Assembly: GCA_030834965.1 (NCBI GenBank)
Contig: JAUQWW010000075.1
Location: forward strand, 1 to 63,399
Direction of reading: 5' to 3'
Source of the DNA: Gallionellaceae bacterium
GTDB lineage: Bacteria; Pseudomonadota; Gammaproteobacteria; Burkholderiales; Gallionellaceae
Length of the DNA: 63,399 nucleotides
Shown here: positions 31,211-40,608 of the stretch, piece by piece
Numbering within the stretch: position 1 is the first letter of the stretch
Layout of the letters: each line of letters starts with the position of its first letter
The notes under the pieces: generated by a model
The model's database searches: none
The model's input: the letters and a program-made list of their open reading frames with translations, nothing else
What the model was told of the DNA's origin: nothing
Position numbers and translations under genes: made by a program

Positions 31211-32277
31211 CCGCCCTGGCCGCCCGCTTCCAACACGGCTATCCGGGATTCAGCCTGGACGTCGACGTGCGCTTGCCGTTGCGCGGGGTGACGGCCTTGT
31301 TCGGTCCATCCGGCTCCGGCAAGTCCACTTTGCTGCGCCTGATCGCCGGGCTGGAAAAAGCTGGGGATGGGCATCTCGCGTTAGGCGAAGCTGTCTGGCA
31401 GGACGCGAACAATTTCGTTCCAACCCATGCGCGCCCCCTGGGCTACGTGTTCCAGGACGCATGGCTATTTCCGCATCTGGATGTGCAGCGAAATATCGAA
31501 TATGGTCTGCGTCGCATCCCGCCGACGTCACGCCGGGTTTCCCTCGAAGGGATCATCGACCTGCTGGGTATCGCCTCCTTGATGCAGCGCATGCCCGACC
31601 GTCTTTCGGGTGGCGAACGGCAGCGTGTTGCGATTGCACGCGCGCTGGCGGTCAGCCCGAGTCTGCTGTTGATGGATGAGCCGCTGGCCGCACTGGATCA
31701 GGCGCGCAAGCAGGAAGTTCTGCCGTATCTGGAGCGTCTGCACGATGCGCTGGAAATTCCGGTGCTGTATGTCAGCCACGCCATCGACGAGGTTGCTCGC
31801 CTGGCCGATCATCTGCTGGTGCTGGATGCCGGTCGGATAGTGGCGCAGGGTTCGCCTGCCGAATTGATGGCGCGAGTGGACTTGCCGCTGGCGCGGGGCG
31901 ACGAGGCGGGGGCATTGATCGAGGCCACGGTTGCCGGCCACGACGACACCTACCAGTTGACCGATGTCGCTTTCCCCGGCGGGCAAATGAGCCTGCCTCG
32001 CCAGGCAGCGGGTATCGGCCAGCAGGTGAGAATGCGGGTGCTGGCACGCGACGTAAGCATCACGCTGGCAGCACAAACGGGAACCAGCATCATCAACATT
32101 CTTCCCGCCACGGTTACACACATCGCCGAAGCCACTCCGAGCCAGAGCCTGGCTGGGCTCGATCTGGGGGGGACGTCCATCCTTGCCCGGATTACGCACA
32201 AATCAGTTGATGCGCTTGGATTGAAACCTGGGCTGGCCGTGTATGCGCAGATCAAGGGGGTCGCGATCCTGAAATAG
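31207..32277 (+). CDS. modC: Molybdate ABC transporter ATPase
   Basis: A 356-residue ATPase. Walker [10 protein letters not shown] (about 35-43), the ABC signature [15 protein letters not shown], Walker [13 protein letters not shown] and a His switch in VSHAID are present. The C-terminal region (about 290-356) is a Mop/TOBE-like domain that can bind molybdate and inhibit transport. ATGA overlap with modB. Confidence 0.95.
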   Translation: MTALAARFQHGYPGFSLDVDVRLPLRGVTALFGPSGSGKSTLLRLIAGLEKAGDGHLALGEAVWQDANNFVPTHARPLGYVFQDAWLFPHLDVQRNIEYGLRRIPPTSRRVSLEGIIDLLGIASLMQRMPDRLSGGERQRVAIARALAVSPSLLLMDEPLAALDQARKQEVLPYLERLHDALEIPVLYVSHAIDEVARLADHLLVLDAGRIVAQGSPAELMARVDLPLARGDEAGALIEATVAGHDDTYQLTDVAFPGGQMSLPRQAAGIGQQVRMRVLARDVSITLAAQTGTSIINILPATVTHIAEATPSQSLAGLDLGGTSILARITHKSVDALGLKPGLAVYAQIKGVAILK

Positions 32278-32446
32278 GCGCTATGTCAGGCAGCAGTCAT
32301 TGGAAGCGTGTGCGCGATTGCCATGGAAACGGAACCGACGATTGATCATCTCGACATTCAAGGGCAGCAACGTGTCGTTGGCTGCGCGTCATTAATCTCC
32401 AATGAGGGGAAATGGCGCTGTCGGATGGGTAGGCACGGCCGCGCGG

Positions 32447-32452
32447 TATAAT
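32447..32452 (+). promoter_or_regulatory. Possible -10 box of the DjlA-like gene
   Basis: A perfect TATAAT lies 52 bases before the start of the DjlA-like gene in a 226-base gap after modC. No convincing -35 is seen at 16-18 bases. The rest of this gap shows nothing recognisable. Confidence 0.4.
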
Positions 32453-32503
32453 GCGCCCCTTTGTCACGTCTGACTTCCATTTGTTTTTCATTCTGGAGTG
32501 GTC

Positions 32504-33277
32504 TTGTTCAAGCTCATTGGTGTCATAGCAGGTTATTACTTTTTCGGATTCTTCGGGGCGCTCTTCGGCCTGTTCATCGGGTCGTTTGTTGATCGCTTCA
32601 GGGCGTATGGCTCTGGCGGGGTGAATCCATTGCACAACGCGCTGCGGCAAGCCGTTTTCCTGGAGACAGTGTTCATCTCGATGGGTAAGCTGGCCAAGGC
32701 AGACGGGCGCGTCTCCCAGGATGAGATCGATCATGTCGAGCAGTTCATGCAGAAGCTGGGCATGAGGCCAGAACATCGCCAGCAGGCCATTGCCTTGTTC
32801 AAGCAGGGAGCCGATCCGGCATTTGACATCGAGCCGACCTGCAAAAAATTCATGGCCGTTTGCGGGCACACAAAGGATCTGAAGCAGGTATTGCTGGTTT
32901 ATCTGATCGTGATGGCGCTGGCGGACGGACATTTCCATCCGGCTGAGGAAACTTTGCTCGCTGCCATTGCCGGGCATCTTGGGTATGACCAGGCCATGTT
33001 CACGCACCTGAAGGACATGGTGCTGAATCAGTCCCACTTCGCCGCTGGGCAGGTCAGTTCAGCCACAGCATTGGATGACGCCTACAAAGCCTTGGGCATA
33101 ACCAAGGACGCCACGGACGCGGAGATCAAGCGCGCATATCGCAAGCTGATGAGCCAATACCACCCGGATAAATTGATCGGACAAGGCGTGCCGGAAGACA
33201 TGATCGCAATGGCAACCGAGCAGGCCAAAGAAATCCAGCTTGCCTATGACTTAATCAAGAAGACTCGGGGGACTTGA
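32504..33277 (+). CDS. DjlA-like membrane co-chaperone (TerB plus J domain)
   Basis: About 257 residues. An N-terminal membrane helix with glycines (IAGYYFFGFFGALFGLFIGSFVD), a TerB-like helical domain (about 45-165), and a C-terminal J domain with the HPD motif in YRKLMSQYHPDKLIGQG. It recruits DnaK at the inner membrane, as DjlA does. TTG 32504 is taken as the start because GGAG (32495-32498) is correctly spaced; a GTG at 32498 overlaps that site. Confidence 0.85.
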   Translation: MFKLIGVIAGYYFFGFFGALFGLFIGSFVDRFRAYGSGGVNPLHNALRQAVFLETVFISMGKLAKADGRVSQDEIDHVEQFMQKLGMRPEHRQQAIALFKQGADPAFDIEPTCKKFMAVCGHTKDLKQVLLVYLIVMALADGHFHPAEETLLAAIAGHLGYDQAMFTHLKDMVLNQSHFAAGQVSSATALDDAYKALGITKDATDAEIKRAYRKLMSQYHPDKLIGQGVPEDMIAMATEQAKEIQLAYDLIKKTRGT

Positions 33278-33348
33278 TCAAGAACAACCGGAATACTTGG
33301 CTGCCGGCAACCCTGCAAAACCATCAGCGATTTTTATCAGGATAAATA

Positions 33349-34026
33349 ATGTCCACTACACTCCCCGTCCTCTCCCTCCTTGAAACCCGCGTGCTTGGTG
33401 TGCTTGCCGAGAAGCAGCGCACGGTGCCGGACAGTTATCCGTTGACGCTGAACTCGCTGGTTTCCGGATGCAACCAGAAGAGCAGTCGCGATCCGGTTAT
33501 CGAGGCTTCCGAAGCGGAGGTGCAGGTGGCGCTGGATAGCCTGAAAGGGTCATCGCTGATTGTGGAAACCAGCGGGGGGAGGGCGTCGCGTTATGCGCAC
33601 AACATAGAACGGGTGTTGCACATTCCTGCGCAGTCCACCGCCTTGCTCAGCATGCTGATGTTGCGCGGCCCGCAGACGGCGGGGGAGTTGCGCATCAATT
33701 GCGAAAGGTGGCACAGATTCGCCGACATTTCTTCGGTCGAAAGTTTTCTGGTGGAGTTGGCCGAGCGTGCGTCCGGTGGCCTGGTGGTAGAGTTGCCGCG
33801 CCAGCCCGGTGCGCGCGAAAACCGCTGGGTGCACCTGCTCTCCGGCGCACCTGTCGTTGAGGAATGCGTGCCGGCCAGAGCGGTACCCGCCACTCCTGCA
33901 GGCGATGTGACGGTGGGCGAAATTGCCGCTCTCAAGGCCAACGTCGCCAAGCTTGAAGCGGAGGTAAGCGAACTGCGGGCGATGATCGTCAAGCTGTGTG
34001 CGGAGCTGGGTGTTTCGACACCATGA
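33349..34026 (+). CDS. YceH family protein (DUF480)
   Basis: A 225-residue protein. [40 protein letters not shown] is the DUF480 signature, a paired winged-helix fold. A second winged helix ([22 protein letters not shown]) and a C-terminal coiled coil ([26 protein letters not shown]) follow. Function is unknown in the family; DNA binding is only inferred from the fold. Confidence 0.88.
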   Translation: MSTTLPVLSLLETRVLGVLAEKQRTVPDSYPLTLNSLVSGCNQKSSRDPVIEASEAEVQVALDSLKGSSLIVETSGGRASRYAHNIERVLHIPAQSTALLSMLMLRGPQTAGELRINCERWHRFADISSVESFLVELAERASGGLVVELPRQPGARENRWVHLLSGAPVVEECVPARAVPATPAGDVTVGEIAALKANVAKLEAEVSELRAMIVKLCAELGVSTP

Positions 34027-34096
34027 TGGGGCACCCGGAGCGGGTGTTGGAAGCGGCAGAGTAGTCCCACATTCGCTTCATTGCAAAGCTATCGAA

Positions 34097-37000
34097 TCAG
34101 GCGTATTGCGTGATCAATGTCTCAAATTCCTTTATTGGCATCGGCTTGTTGAACAGATAGCCCTGGAAAGCGTGACAGCCATACAGATTGAGGAACTCGC
34201 GCTGTGCCTTGGTTTCCACTCCTTCTGCGATGACATTTAGCCCGAATGATCTGCCCATGGTGACGATGGCTTGCACGATGGCGGCATCGTTGGGGTTGGT
34301 GGCAAGATCGCGGATGAAGGACTGGTCAATTTTCAGCTGGTTGAGCGGCAGCTGCTGAAGGTTGGAGAGCGAGGAATAACCGGTGCCGAAGTCATCCATC
34401 GAGAAACTGACGCCAAGCTTCTTGATCGCATGCATCTTGGTAATCGTGTCGCTTACGTCATTGAGTACCAGGCTCTCGGTCAGTTCAATTTTCAGGCGTT
34501 CCGGATTGATGCCGGTCGTGGCCAGTGCCTGCTGCACCTGTGCGACAAAATCCGGTTGATGGAATTGGCGCACGCTGACATTGACGGAAAGCTGTAATTC
34601 ACGGGTGGCGGGATTGTCAGACCATTCCCTGAGCTGGGCACAGGCTTTTTGCAGTGCCCACATTCCAATCGGTATGATCAAACCGGTTTCTTCGGCCAGC
34701 GGAATAAATTTGTTGGGATAAATCAGGCCGCGTTCAGGGTGATACCAACGCAGCAACGCCTCGGCACCGACGACACGATGCTCACTGTCTATCTGTATCT
34801 GGTAATGGAGATGCAGTTGCTCGCGTGCCAGAGCATGGCGCAGGTCGTTTTCCAGCGCGTTATGCTCGACCAGCGTGGCCTGCATGGCGGGATCGAAAAA
34901 GCTCAGACGGTTGCGTCCGCCCTTCTTGGCGTGATACATGGCGATGTCGGCATATTTGAGCAGATTATCGACCGACTCATCATGTCCGAAAAACAGGCTG
35001 ATCCCGATACTGACTGTACAGGTAAATTCGACACCATCGAGCATGTAGGGCATGGCAATGGCGTCGCGCAATTTTTCCCCAACATGGCCGGCTTGAATGG
35101 CCGCTGCCTGGACATCCTCACCCAGATTTTCCAGCATCAACACGAACTCGTCGCCACCCAGTCGCACCACGGTGTCGCCCAGCCGCACCACCGTGTCGCC
35201 TTCGCGCACGCAGGCATTCAGGCGCTTCGCGATCTCGATCAGCAGCAGGTCACCCACATCGTGACCACGCGTATCATTGAGTTTCTTGAAATTGTCCAGA
35301 TCCATGAACAGCAAAGCGCCATAGCGCCCGCTGCGCTGACTGCCTGCCAGCGCCTGTCCCAGCCGGTCCATCAAGAGGCGGCGGTTGGGCAGATGAGTGA
35401 GCGGGTCGTAATAGGCCAGGCGGTGGATCTCGGCTGACGCCTCGGGGTCATGGGTAATGTTGGAAAAAGTGCCCACGTAATGGGTGATGCTGCCGTCGGG
35501 CGCGGTGACGGCGGAAATGTTCAGCCATTCGGCGTAGATCTTGCCATTCTTGCGGCGGTTCCATATCTCGCCCTGCCATTGCCGCTTCTGTTTCAGTGTG
35601 GCCCACATGCCCTCGAAGAACTCTTTACCGTGCCGCCCTGAGTTGAGCACGGCCGGCGTCTGTCCAACGATCTCTTCCGTGCTGTAACCGGTCAGGCGAG
35701 TGAATGCCTGGTTGGCCCGCATGATGACGCCGTTCGCGTCGGTCACGATGATGCCTTCCTGGGACTCGAAAGCGATGGCGGCGATACGCAACTCCTCTTT
35801 CGCCCTCTTGCGTTCGGTGATATCGCGCACCGTAGCCTGGATCAGCTTTTTGCCGCCAATTTCCATGCGCGTCAGCAACACGTCCGCCGCGAATTCTGTT
35901 CCGTCCATCCGCTTGTGCGTCCATTCGAAAAAGTTCGATCCGGTTTCCAGTGCAATCCGGATCATTTCCTGTGCTTTTTCATCTGATCTGCGTCCATCAG
36001 ACTGAAATTCAGGGGAGGTGAGTGCGGGGGACAAGGTGATAAATTCCTGCTCGTCGCGGCAACCAAACAGGGCGACGGCTGCTGCATTGCCACTTAAAAA
36101 TCCCTCTTCGGCGCTTGCCGTCATGATGGCGTCACGGGATGATTCAAACAGCATGCGGTAGGACTCTTCGCTCTCGCTCAGCGCCTCCTCGATCTGCTTG
36201 TGTTCGGTAATGTCTTCATGCAATGCCACCCAGACCTTGCCAAATTGGGGATGATCAAAAGTCGAAACACTGGCATGGCACCAGAAAGTGATTCCATCTT
36301 TTCTGATGTTATGCACTTCACCGCTCCACACTCCTGTTCGCATAAGCTCACTATTGATCGCGGTTGCCACTGCTTCTGGGCTGCTCTCGCCGGGGGCATT
36401 GACGATGCTCACATGTTTGCCGAGAAGTTCGCCAGGCCCGTAACCAAACATGCGTTCAAACTGCGGATTGGTGAAAACAATCTTCCCATCGCTGACACGA
36501 ATCAGGAATATGCCTTCCGATAGGTTACCCAAAATTTCGCTGTGCAAACGCAATACATCCTCGTTCTTCTTTCGCTCGGTGATGTCAGTGAATGCGATGC
36601 GCACGGGCGGGTGCTCATCATCCGACTCCATGCGCAGACAATCAAGATGAACGTGGAAGCGTGAACCGTCGCCGCGCATGAGCATCAGTTCGCAATCCTG
36701 TTTGTCGCCGTGTTGCGCTATGCGTAGGAAATACTGGCGCCAATGCTCGTGATCCTCAGGCACGATAAAATCTGCAAGACGGCGCTTTAGCAGTTTTTTG
36801 CGCTCCACTCCCAACAGAGCGGCAGCGGTGAGATTCACCTCGCTGATCCTGGCTTCGCTGGTAAGCGTGAGATAGCCGAGGGGGGCAAAATCATATAGAT
36901 TCAGGTAGCGGTCGCGTGTTTCTTCCAGGTCTTTCTGAGTACGCCGCAGTTCATCGTTCTGCATCTCCAGTTCGATCTGATAAACGCGGAGTTCTTGCAG

Positions 37001-37111
37001 GAGTTCATCGGAGGGGCGACATGCATCCTTCAGTTCAGCGCGGGCGAATTGTGCTTCGGCGGCGGTGAGCAGCGGGTTTGGATTGGCAGGTTTATTGCTG
37101 ATAGTGCTCAT
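34097..37111 (-). CDS. Multi-PAS diguanylate cyclase/phosphodiesterase (GGDEF-EAL)
   Basis: A 1004-residue cytoplasmic protein with no membrane helix. Four PAS-type domains (about 65-185, 190-310, 320-435, 440-560) precede GGDEF (intact RLGGDEF at about 650) and EAL (EALLRWYHP about 785; LTESLVLND; DDFGTGYSSLSNL; AEGVETKAQ). Both c-di-GMP motifs look intact, so synthesis or breakdown is possible. Just before GGDEF a seven-residue unit, GDTVVRL, is repeated in tandem, which is unusual. It is convergent with yceH. Confidence 0.92.
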   Translation of the reverse strand: MSTISNKPANPNPLLTAAEAQFARAELKDACRPSDELLQELRVYQIELEMQNDELRRTQKDLEETRDRYLNLYDFAPLGYLTLTSEARISEVNLTAAALLGVERKKLLKRRLADFIVPEDHEHWRQYFLRIAQHGDKQDCELMLMRGDGSRFHVHLDCLRMESDDEHPPVRIAFTDITERKKNEDVLRLHSEILGNLSEGIFLIRVSDGKIVFTNPQFERMFGYGPGELLGKHVSIVNAPGESSPEAVATAINSELMRTGVWSGEVHNIRKDGITFWCHASVSTFDHPQFGKVWVALHEDITEHKQIEEALSESEESYRMLFESSRDAIMTASAEEGFLSGNAAAVALFGCRDEQEFITLSPALTSPEFQSDGRRSDEKAQEMIRIALETGSNFFEWTHKRMDGTEFAADVLLTRMEIGGKKLIQATVRDITERKRAKEELRIAAIAFESQEGIIVTDANGVIMRANQAFTRLTGYSTEEIVGQTPAVLNSGRHGKEFFEGMWATLKQKRQWQGEIWNRRKNGKIYAEWLNISAVTAPDGSITHYVGTFSNITHDPEASAEIHRLAYYDPLTHLPNRRLLMDRLGQALAGSQRSGRYGALLFMDLDNFKKLNDTRGHDVGDLLLIEIAKRLNACVREGDTVVRLGDTVVRLGGDEFVLMLENLGEDVQAAAIQAGHVGEKLRDAIAMPYMLDGVEFTCTVSIGISLFFGHDESVDNLLKYADIAMYHAKKGGRNRLSFFDPAMQATLVEHNALENDLRHALAREQLHLHYQIQIDSEHRVVGAEALLRWYHPERGLIYPNKFIPLAEETGLIIPIGMWALQKACAQLREWSDNPATRELQLSVNVSVRQFHQPDFVAQVQQALATTGINPERLKIELTESLVLNDVSDTITKMHAIKKLGVSFSMDDFGTGYSSLSNLQQLPLNQLKIDQSFIRDLATNPNDAAIVQAIVTMGRSFGLNVIAEGVETKAQREFLNLYGCHAFQGYLFNKPMPIKEFETLITQYA
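35159..35200 (-). repeat. 21-base tandem duplication ahead of the GGDEF motif
   Basis: Two 21-base units (35159-35179 and 35180-35200) differ at two positions. They encode GDTVVRL twice, immediately before GGDEF, in the strand that leads into the active-site hairpin. The differences show the duplication is not brand new. Confidence 0.9.
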
Positions 37112-37196
37112 TGATACCCGTTACGATGGTATAGCAAAACAATGTTTCGGAAGTGTCACTACTATTAGCGCGGCTGCTTTTGAGGTTATTCACAAT

Positions 37197-37225
37197 AAAA
37201 AAGGGCCGGACTTCATGTCCGGCCC
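37197..37225 (-). terminator. Intrinsic terminator of the tetrahaem cytochrome gene
   Basis: On the minus strand: GGGCCGGAC, five-base loop, GTCCGGCCC, then a run of six T. It lies 33 bases after the cytochrome stop. Confidence 0.92.
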
Positions 37226-37257
37226 AGTTCAGATCCTGGCTCGGCCCCGCTACTCTC

Positions 37258-38130
37258 TTACTTCACGTGACAGGAGAGGCAGGTGACGCTGTTGGTGTTT
37301 CCTCCGGCACGACGCATAAAGAGGCCGTTGGTCGAGTGCGGATCATGGCAGGATGCGCATTCCACCTGCGGACCGATGCCATCGGTACGGTCAGACTTGG
37401 CAGCATAGAGGATCATGTCGGTCTTCTGGCGCGAGCCGCTGGTGCCGTCGCTGGTATCCACCCACCATGGTCCGGCTGCCATATTTCCACCCGTACCTGC
37501 GGTTGGCAGGACGAAGTCGGCATCCCTGCAGGTGCCAATATTGCCGCCGACCGGGCCGCCGCAGTATTCAACTCCGATCGGGTGGTCGTTCGACAGATCG
37601 GTGCCGAGCATGGCGACTGTGTTGCTGTTCAGCTTGCCTGCGGTCTGGTTTGCGCCCGTCCATTGATAGCCACGGCCGCCGGCGCCCCCGCCGGTTGGAT
37701 CGTAGTTGCCCGAACCTGGGGCGTTGATGATGTTATCCATCGCCTGCGCGCCGTCGTGGCAGGACAAGCATGCCAGCGAGATGGCGCCGGGTTTGCCGAC
37801 CACACCATCCATGGTGCCGGACTGGAGGCTGGCATAGGTCTTATAGTTGGTGCCCGACGGCAATTGCTTGTTCCACAGCGGCGCAGCCGCAGAAGTATCG
37901 GATCCGTGCGGAGTATGGCAGAACACGCAGATTTCGCCATTGAGGCTAAGACCGGCAGGGTTGGGGCCGCTGACGTAGTTGATATTCTTTCCGTTCGAGG
38001 AACCCAAGTTGTGCTTGGTGTCAGCAATACCAGCAGCCAGCGCCGGTTGGGCGGTGAGGGCAAACCCCATAACCAGAGCGCCTGCGGAAAGCAATCCCGG
38101 CAGATGCCTGGGCTTAGTCAATATTCTCAT
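37258..38130 (-). CDS. Tetrahaem c-type cytochrome, doubled CXXCH family
   Basis: A 290-residue exported protein. A signal peptide (LLSAGALVMGFALTAQPALA) is followed by four haem-binding sites: CVFCH, CLSCH, CASCH and a C-terminal CLSCH. Text such as CHTPHGSD, CLSCHDGAQAMDNIINAPGSG and NDHPIGVEY is shared with the pentahaem protein at 53392-54318, so the two are paralogues. A non-haem cysteine pair (EYC and GTC) is present only here. It is probably periplasmic or outer-membrane-associated, in electron transfer. A parvulin-type isomerase lies upstream on the same strand, across a terminator. A dyad and a 24-base block shared with the dsrC-like promoter lie 154-187 bases upstream. Confidence 0.88.
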   Translation of the reverse strand: MRILTKPRHLPGLLSAGALVMGFALTAQPALAAGIADTKHNLGSSNGKNINYVSGPNPAGLSLNGEICVFCHTPHGSDTSAAAPLWNKQLPSGTNYKTYASLQSGTMDGVVGKPGAISLACLSCHDGAQAMDNIINAPGSGNYDPTGGGAGGRGYQWTGANQTAGKLNSNTVAMLGTDLSNDHPIGVEYCGGPVGGNIGTCRDADFVLPTAGTGGNMAAGPWWVDTSDGTSGSRQKTDMILYAAKSDRTDGIGPQVECASCHDPHSTNGLFMRRAGGNTNSVTCLSCHVK

Positions 38131-38284
38131 GATGAATCTCCTCCCCGTTTGGTTTTAGTGTTAAGTCAGAAAACGTACGCTGTTTGGTTGATGTTAAGAC
38201 CAGCGTATTGAGTGCACGGTTCAATTACCATCTCTCAGGATCATATCCACTATATGGATGATCTGTTGCGGATGGTAATGTAAG

Positions 38285-38317
38285 AACCATGACAATCCAA
38301 TAAGCAAAATGCTTAAT
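38285..38317 (-). promoter_or_regulatory. Candidate regulator site upstream of the tetrahaem cytochrome
   Basis: The plus strand shows AATAAG-N7-CTTAAT (38299-38317). The block 38285-38308, read on the minus strand as TTTGCTTATTGG then ATTGTCATGGTT, is identical over 24 bases to 45871-45894 upstream of the dsrC-like gene. Both copies read toward their gene. In both loci CTTAGG occurs 20 bases before TTGC. Confidence 0.65.
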
Positions 38318-38441
38318 TTTGCCTAAGAGTGGGCTGACTATATATCTGAACGCTGGCAGATTTTCGGCTGCGCAATGAACTGATCATATATTGCTGATTA
38401 TTAATGGAATATATAAGGGGCGGCAGGAAGATCCAGGCAAT

Positions 38442-38469
38442 AAAAAAAGCGGCTCGGAGGCCGCTTTTT
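38442..38469 (-). terminator. Intrinsic terminator of the parvulin gene
   Basis: Stem GCGGC with GCCGC around a six-base loop, flanked by a run of A on one side and T on the other, so it can act in both directions. On the minus strand it is 22 bases past the parvulin stop and separates it from the cytochrome gene. Confidence 0.9.
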
Positions 38470-38490
38470 CTGCTGAAGAAAAATACCTGC

Positions 38491-39276
38491 CTATTCGATC
38501 TTTGCCTTGGCGCGCAGGTCGGTGATCGCCTGCTGTATCGACTGCCGCAACATGTTTTTCGAGATGTCTGCCTTGCCTTCCTCAAGGGAAGGTATCTTCA
38601 GTTCGCGTACGTCTTCCAGCTTGATGATGTGCCACCCGAATTGGGACTGCACCGGCTCACTCACCTGGCCCTTGGTGAGGTTCAATATCGCATCGGCAAA
38701 CGGCTTGACATAATTGGCAGGAATGCTCCAGCCCAGATCGCCACCCTTGTCGCGGGAACCCACATCCTTGGAATTGCTTTCTGCAAGCTTGTCGAATTTC
38801 CCACCTTTTTTCAGTTTTGCAGCGACGGATTTTGCTGCATTTTCATCCTCGACCAGAATATGGCGTACCTTGTATTCCTTGGTGCCGAGGCGGGCCTTCA
38901 GCTTTTCATACTCCTGTTTGAGCGCGTCATCGGTGATTTTATGTGTCTTGGCATAGTTCTGCACGAAGGCATCTACCAGCACCGCCTGCTTCGCCAACTC
39001 AAGTTGCTGTAGGGTTTCGGCTTGCTTGTCCAGGCCCATTTTCGCTGCTTCCTGTGCCATGACTTCGACGTTGATCAGGTCTTCGCGAACTGCCTTGCGC
39101 AGGTCAGGACTGTCTGGCTGGCCCTGTGAAACGATGGAGGCGATGCGCATGTCCAGGCGCGACTGCGGAATGGATACACCGTTTACCTTGGCGATGGCTT
39201 TGTCTTCGGCGTGGACCGGGCTGGTAGCGATTGCACCCAGCATGGCGAGCGCAGCGAATTTGGAAAAATGGGTCAT
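38491..39276 (-). CDS. Periplasmic parvulin-type peptidyl-prolyl isomerase
   Basis: A 261-residue exported foldase. Signal peptide (FAALAMLGAIATSPVHA), N-terminal helical SurA-N-like region, then the rotamase domain KVRHILVEDENAAKSVAAKLKKGGKFDKLAESNSKDVGSRDKGGDLGWSIPANYVKPFADAI, FGWHIIKLEDV. It helps fold exported proteins. Its place just upstream of a multihaem cytochrome suggests, but does not prove, a role in that protein's maturation. Confidence 0.92.
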   Translation of the reverse strand: MTHFSKFAALAMLGAIATSPVHAEDKAIAKVNGVSIPQSRLDMRIASIVSQGQPDSPDLRKAVREDLINVEVMAQEAAKMGLDKQAETLQQLELAKQAVLVDAFVQNYAKTHKITDDALKQEYEKLKARLGTKEYKVRHILVEDENAAKSVAAKLKKGGKFDKLAESNSKDVGSRDKGGDLGWSIPANYVKPFADAILNLTKGQVSEPVQSQFGWHIIKLEDVRELKIPSLEEGKADISKNMLRQSIQQAITDLRAKAKIE

Positions 39277-39363
39277 TAGTTTCAGTCCTTGTTGAGAAAA
39301 TTAAGGTATGGCACGTCTGTCAATTTCTGCTGCCGGATATTTGCTATCGGATTTCTTCTGGCG

Positions 39364-39660
39364 TCAGATTTCGTCTGGTGCAAAGGCCGTTATGTGCAAC
39401 GCATGGATGTCCTGCTTCATCATTTCACCGAGCGCGGAATATATCATACGGTGCCGTGCTACGGTAGGCTTGCCGGCGAACTGCGCCGACACGATGTTGA
39501 GCCGGTAATGCCCACCGCCCGCGCGCGCGCCGGCATGTCCCGCGTGCTTGTGGCTGTCATCGATAATCTCGATTTTGGTGGGCCGCAATGCTTCAAGCAG
39601 GGCGGTCATCTGCGCTATTCTGTTGCTGCCGGCGTGTTTGATGCAAGCGGGATTGGGCAT
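39364..39660 (-). CDS. BolA family protein
   Basis: About 98 residues. BolA text: IEIIDDSHKHAGHAG, GGHYRLNIVSAQFAGKPTVARHRMIYSALGEMM, then IHALHITAF. BolA proteins pair with monothiol glutaredoxins in iron-sulfur handling. ATG 39660 has GAGG six bases upstream. An ATG at 39672 overlaps the yciI-like stop (ATGA), so either start is possible and the genes are likely coupled. Confidence 0.9.
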   Translation of the reverse strand: MPNPACIKHAGSNRIAQMTALLEALRPTKIEIIDDSHKHAGHAGARAGGGHYRLNIVSAQFAGKPTVARHRMIYSALGEMMKQDIHALHITAFAPDEI

Positions 39661-39668
39661 GGGTGGCC

Positions 39669-39971
39669 TCATGCCGGAAATGTTTTTCGGAAAGGCTTGA
39701 CCATTACTTGCGCATACACCCCAGCACTCATGTAAGGATCGGCCTGAGCCCAGGTTTCGGCCTCCGGCAACGTAGCAAATTCCGCCACGATCAGGCTGCC
39801 GGAAAATCCCGCCGTAGCAGGGTCCAGCGCATCCACGACAGGGAAGGGGCCGGCCAGAATCAGGCGACCCTCATCCTGCAAGGCCTGGAGCCGCGCCACA
39901 TGCGCAGGCCGGGCTGTCAGACGCGTCTCCAGGCTGTCCGGCACATCCTGGCCGATGATGGCGTACAGCAT
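39669..39971 (-). CDS. YciI family protein
   Basis: A 100-residue ferredoxin-like dimeric alpha/beta barrel protein. [44 protein letters not shown] and the His/Asp pocket residues match YciI. Enzymatic role unknown. The start overlaps the yciB stop by one base (TGATG); yciB-yciI-bolA is a familiar gene order. Confidence 0.92.
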   Translation of the reverse strand: MLYAIIGQDVPDSLETRLTARPAHVARLQALQDEGRLILAGPFPVVDALDPATAGFSGSLIVAEFATLPEAETWAQADPYMSAGVYAQVMVKPFRKTFPA

Positions 39972-40585
39972 CAGTTATTTTCCTTTTCTTCATCCACATA
40001 TTTAGCCAGTGTCATGGCTTGCAGCAGCACGAATACGAGCATCATGCCGGTGGCGCCGAACAGTTTGAAATTGACCCAGGCATCGGTGGAGAAGTTGAAT
40101 GCGACATACAGGTTGGTTACGCCCAGCACGACAAAAAACAGGCTCCAGCTCAGGTTGACGCGGTTCCATACCCTGGTGGGTAGCGTGAGCTTTTCCTGCA
40201 GCAGGGCGCGCATCAGGTTCTTTTTGAATAGCAGATTGGAAAACAGCAGCGTGCCGGCGAATACCCAATACAGTGCAGTCGGTTTCCATTTGATAAAGTT
40301 TTCATCATGCAGCAGCAACGTCGCGCCGCCGAGCACGGCAATCAGTGCGAAGCTCACCCACAGCATGGTATCCACTTTGCCATGGTGCCATTTCACCCAT
40401 GCGATTTGGATGATGGTCGCGACAATTGTTGCTGCAGTAGCGAGTAAAACCGGTAACTGTTTTGGATCAACAAGATAGCCGATAGAGTTGGCCCATGCCT
40501 GCGCTGAATCGGGGTTGCTTCCGGCAAGCTTGAACACGATAAAGAACAGAATGACGGGGAATAGATCGAAAAGCGTTTTTTTCAT
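39971..40585 (-). CDS. yciB: YciB/IspZ inner-membrane septation protein
   Basis: A 204-residue protein with about five or six membrane helices. [78 protein letters not shown] are the family hallmarks. It takes part in cell-envelope synthesis and septation in E. coli and Shigella. First of the yciB-yciI-bolA set. Confidence 0.93.
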   Translation of the reverse strand: MKKTLFDLFPVILFFIVFKLAGSNPDSAQAWANSIGYLVDPKQLPVLLATAATIVATIIQIAWVKWHHGKVDTMLWVSFALIAVLGGATLLLHDENFIKWKPTALYWVFAGTLLFSNLLFKKNLMRALLQEKLTLPTRVWNRVNLSWSLFFVVLGVTNLYVAFNFSTDAWVNFKLFGATGMMLVFVLLQAMTLAKYVDEEKENN

Positions 40586-40608
40586 GGCGGCGAATTATGT
40601 CGGTAATG

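Noticed and set aside
37153-38211. A 352-codon plus-strand frame over the tetrahaem cytochrome
   Set aside because: The minus strand has a signal peptide and four CXXCH sites, plus a terminator; the plus frame has none.
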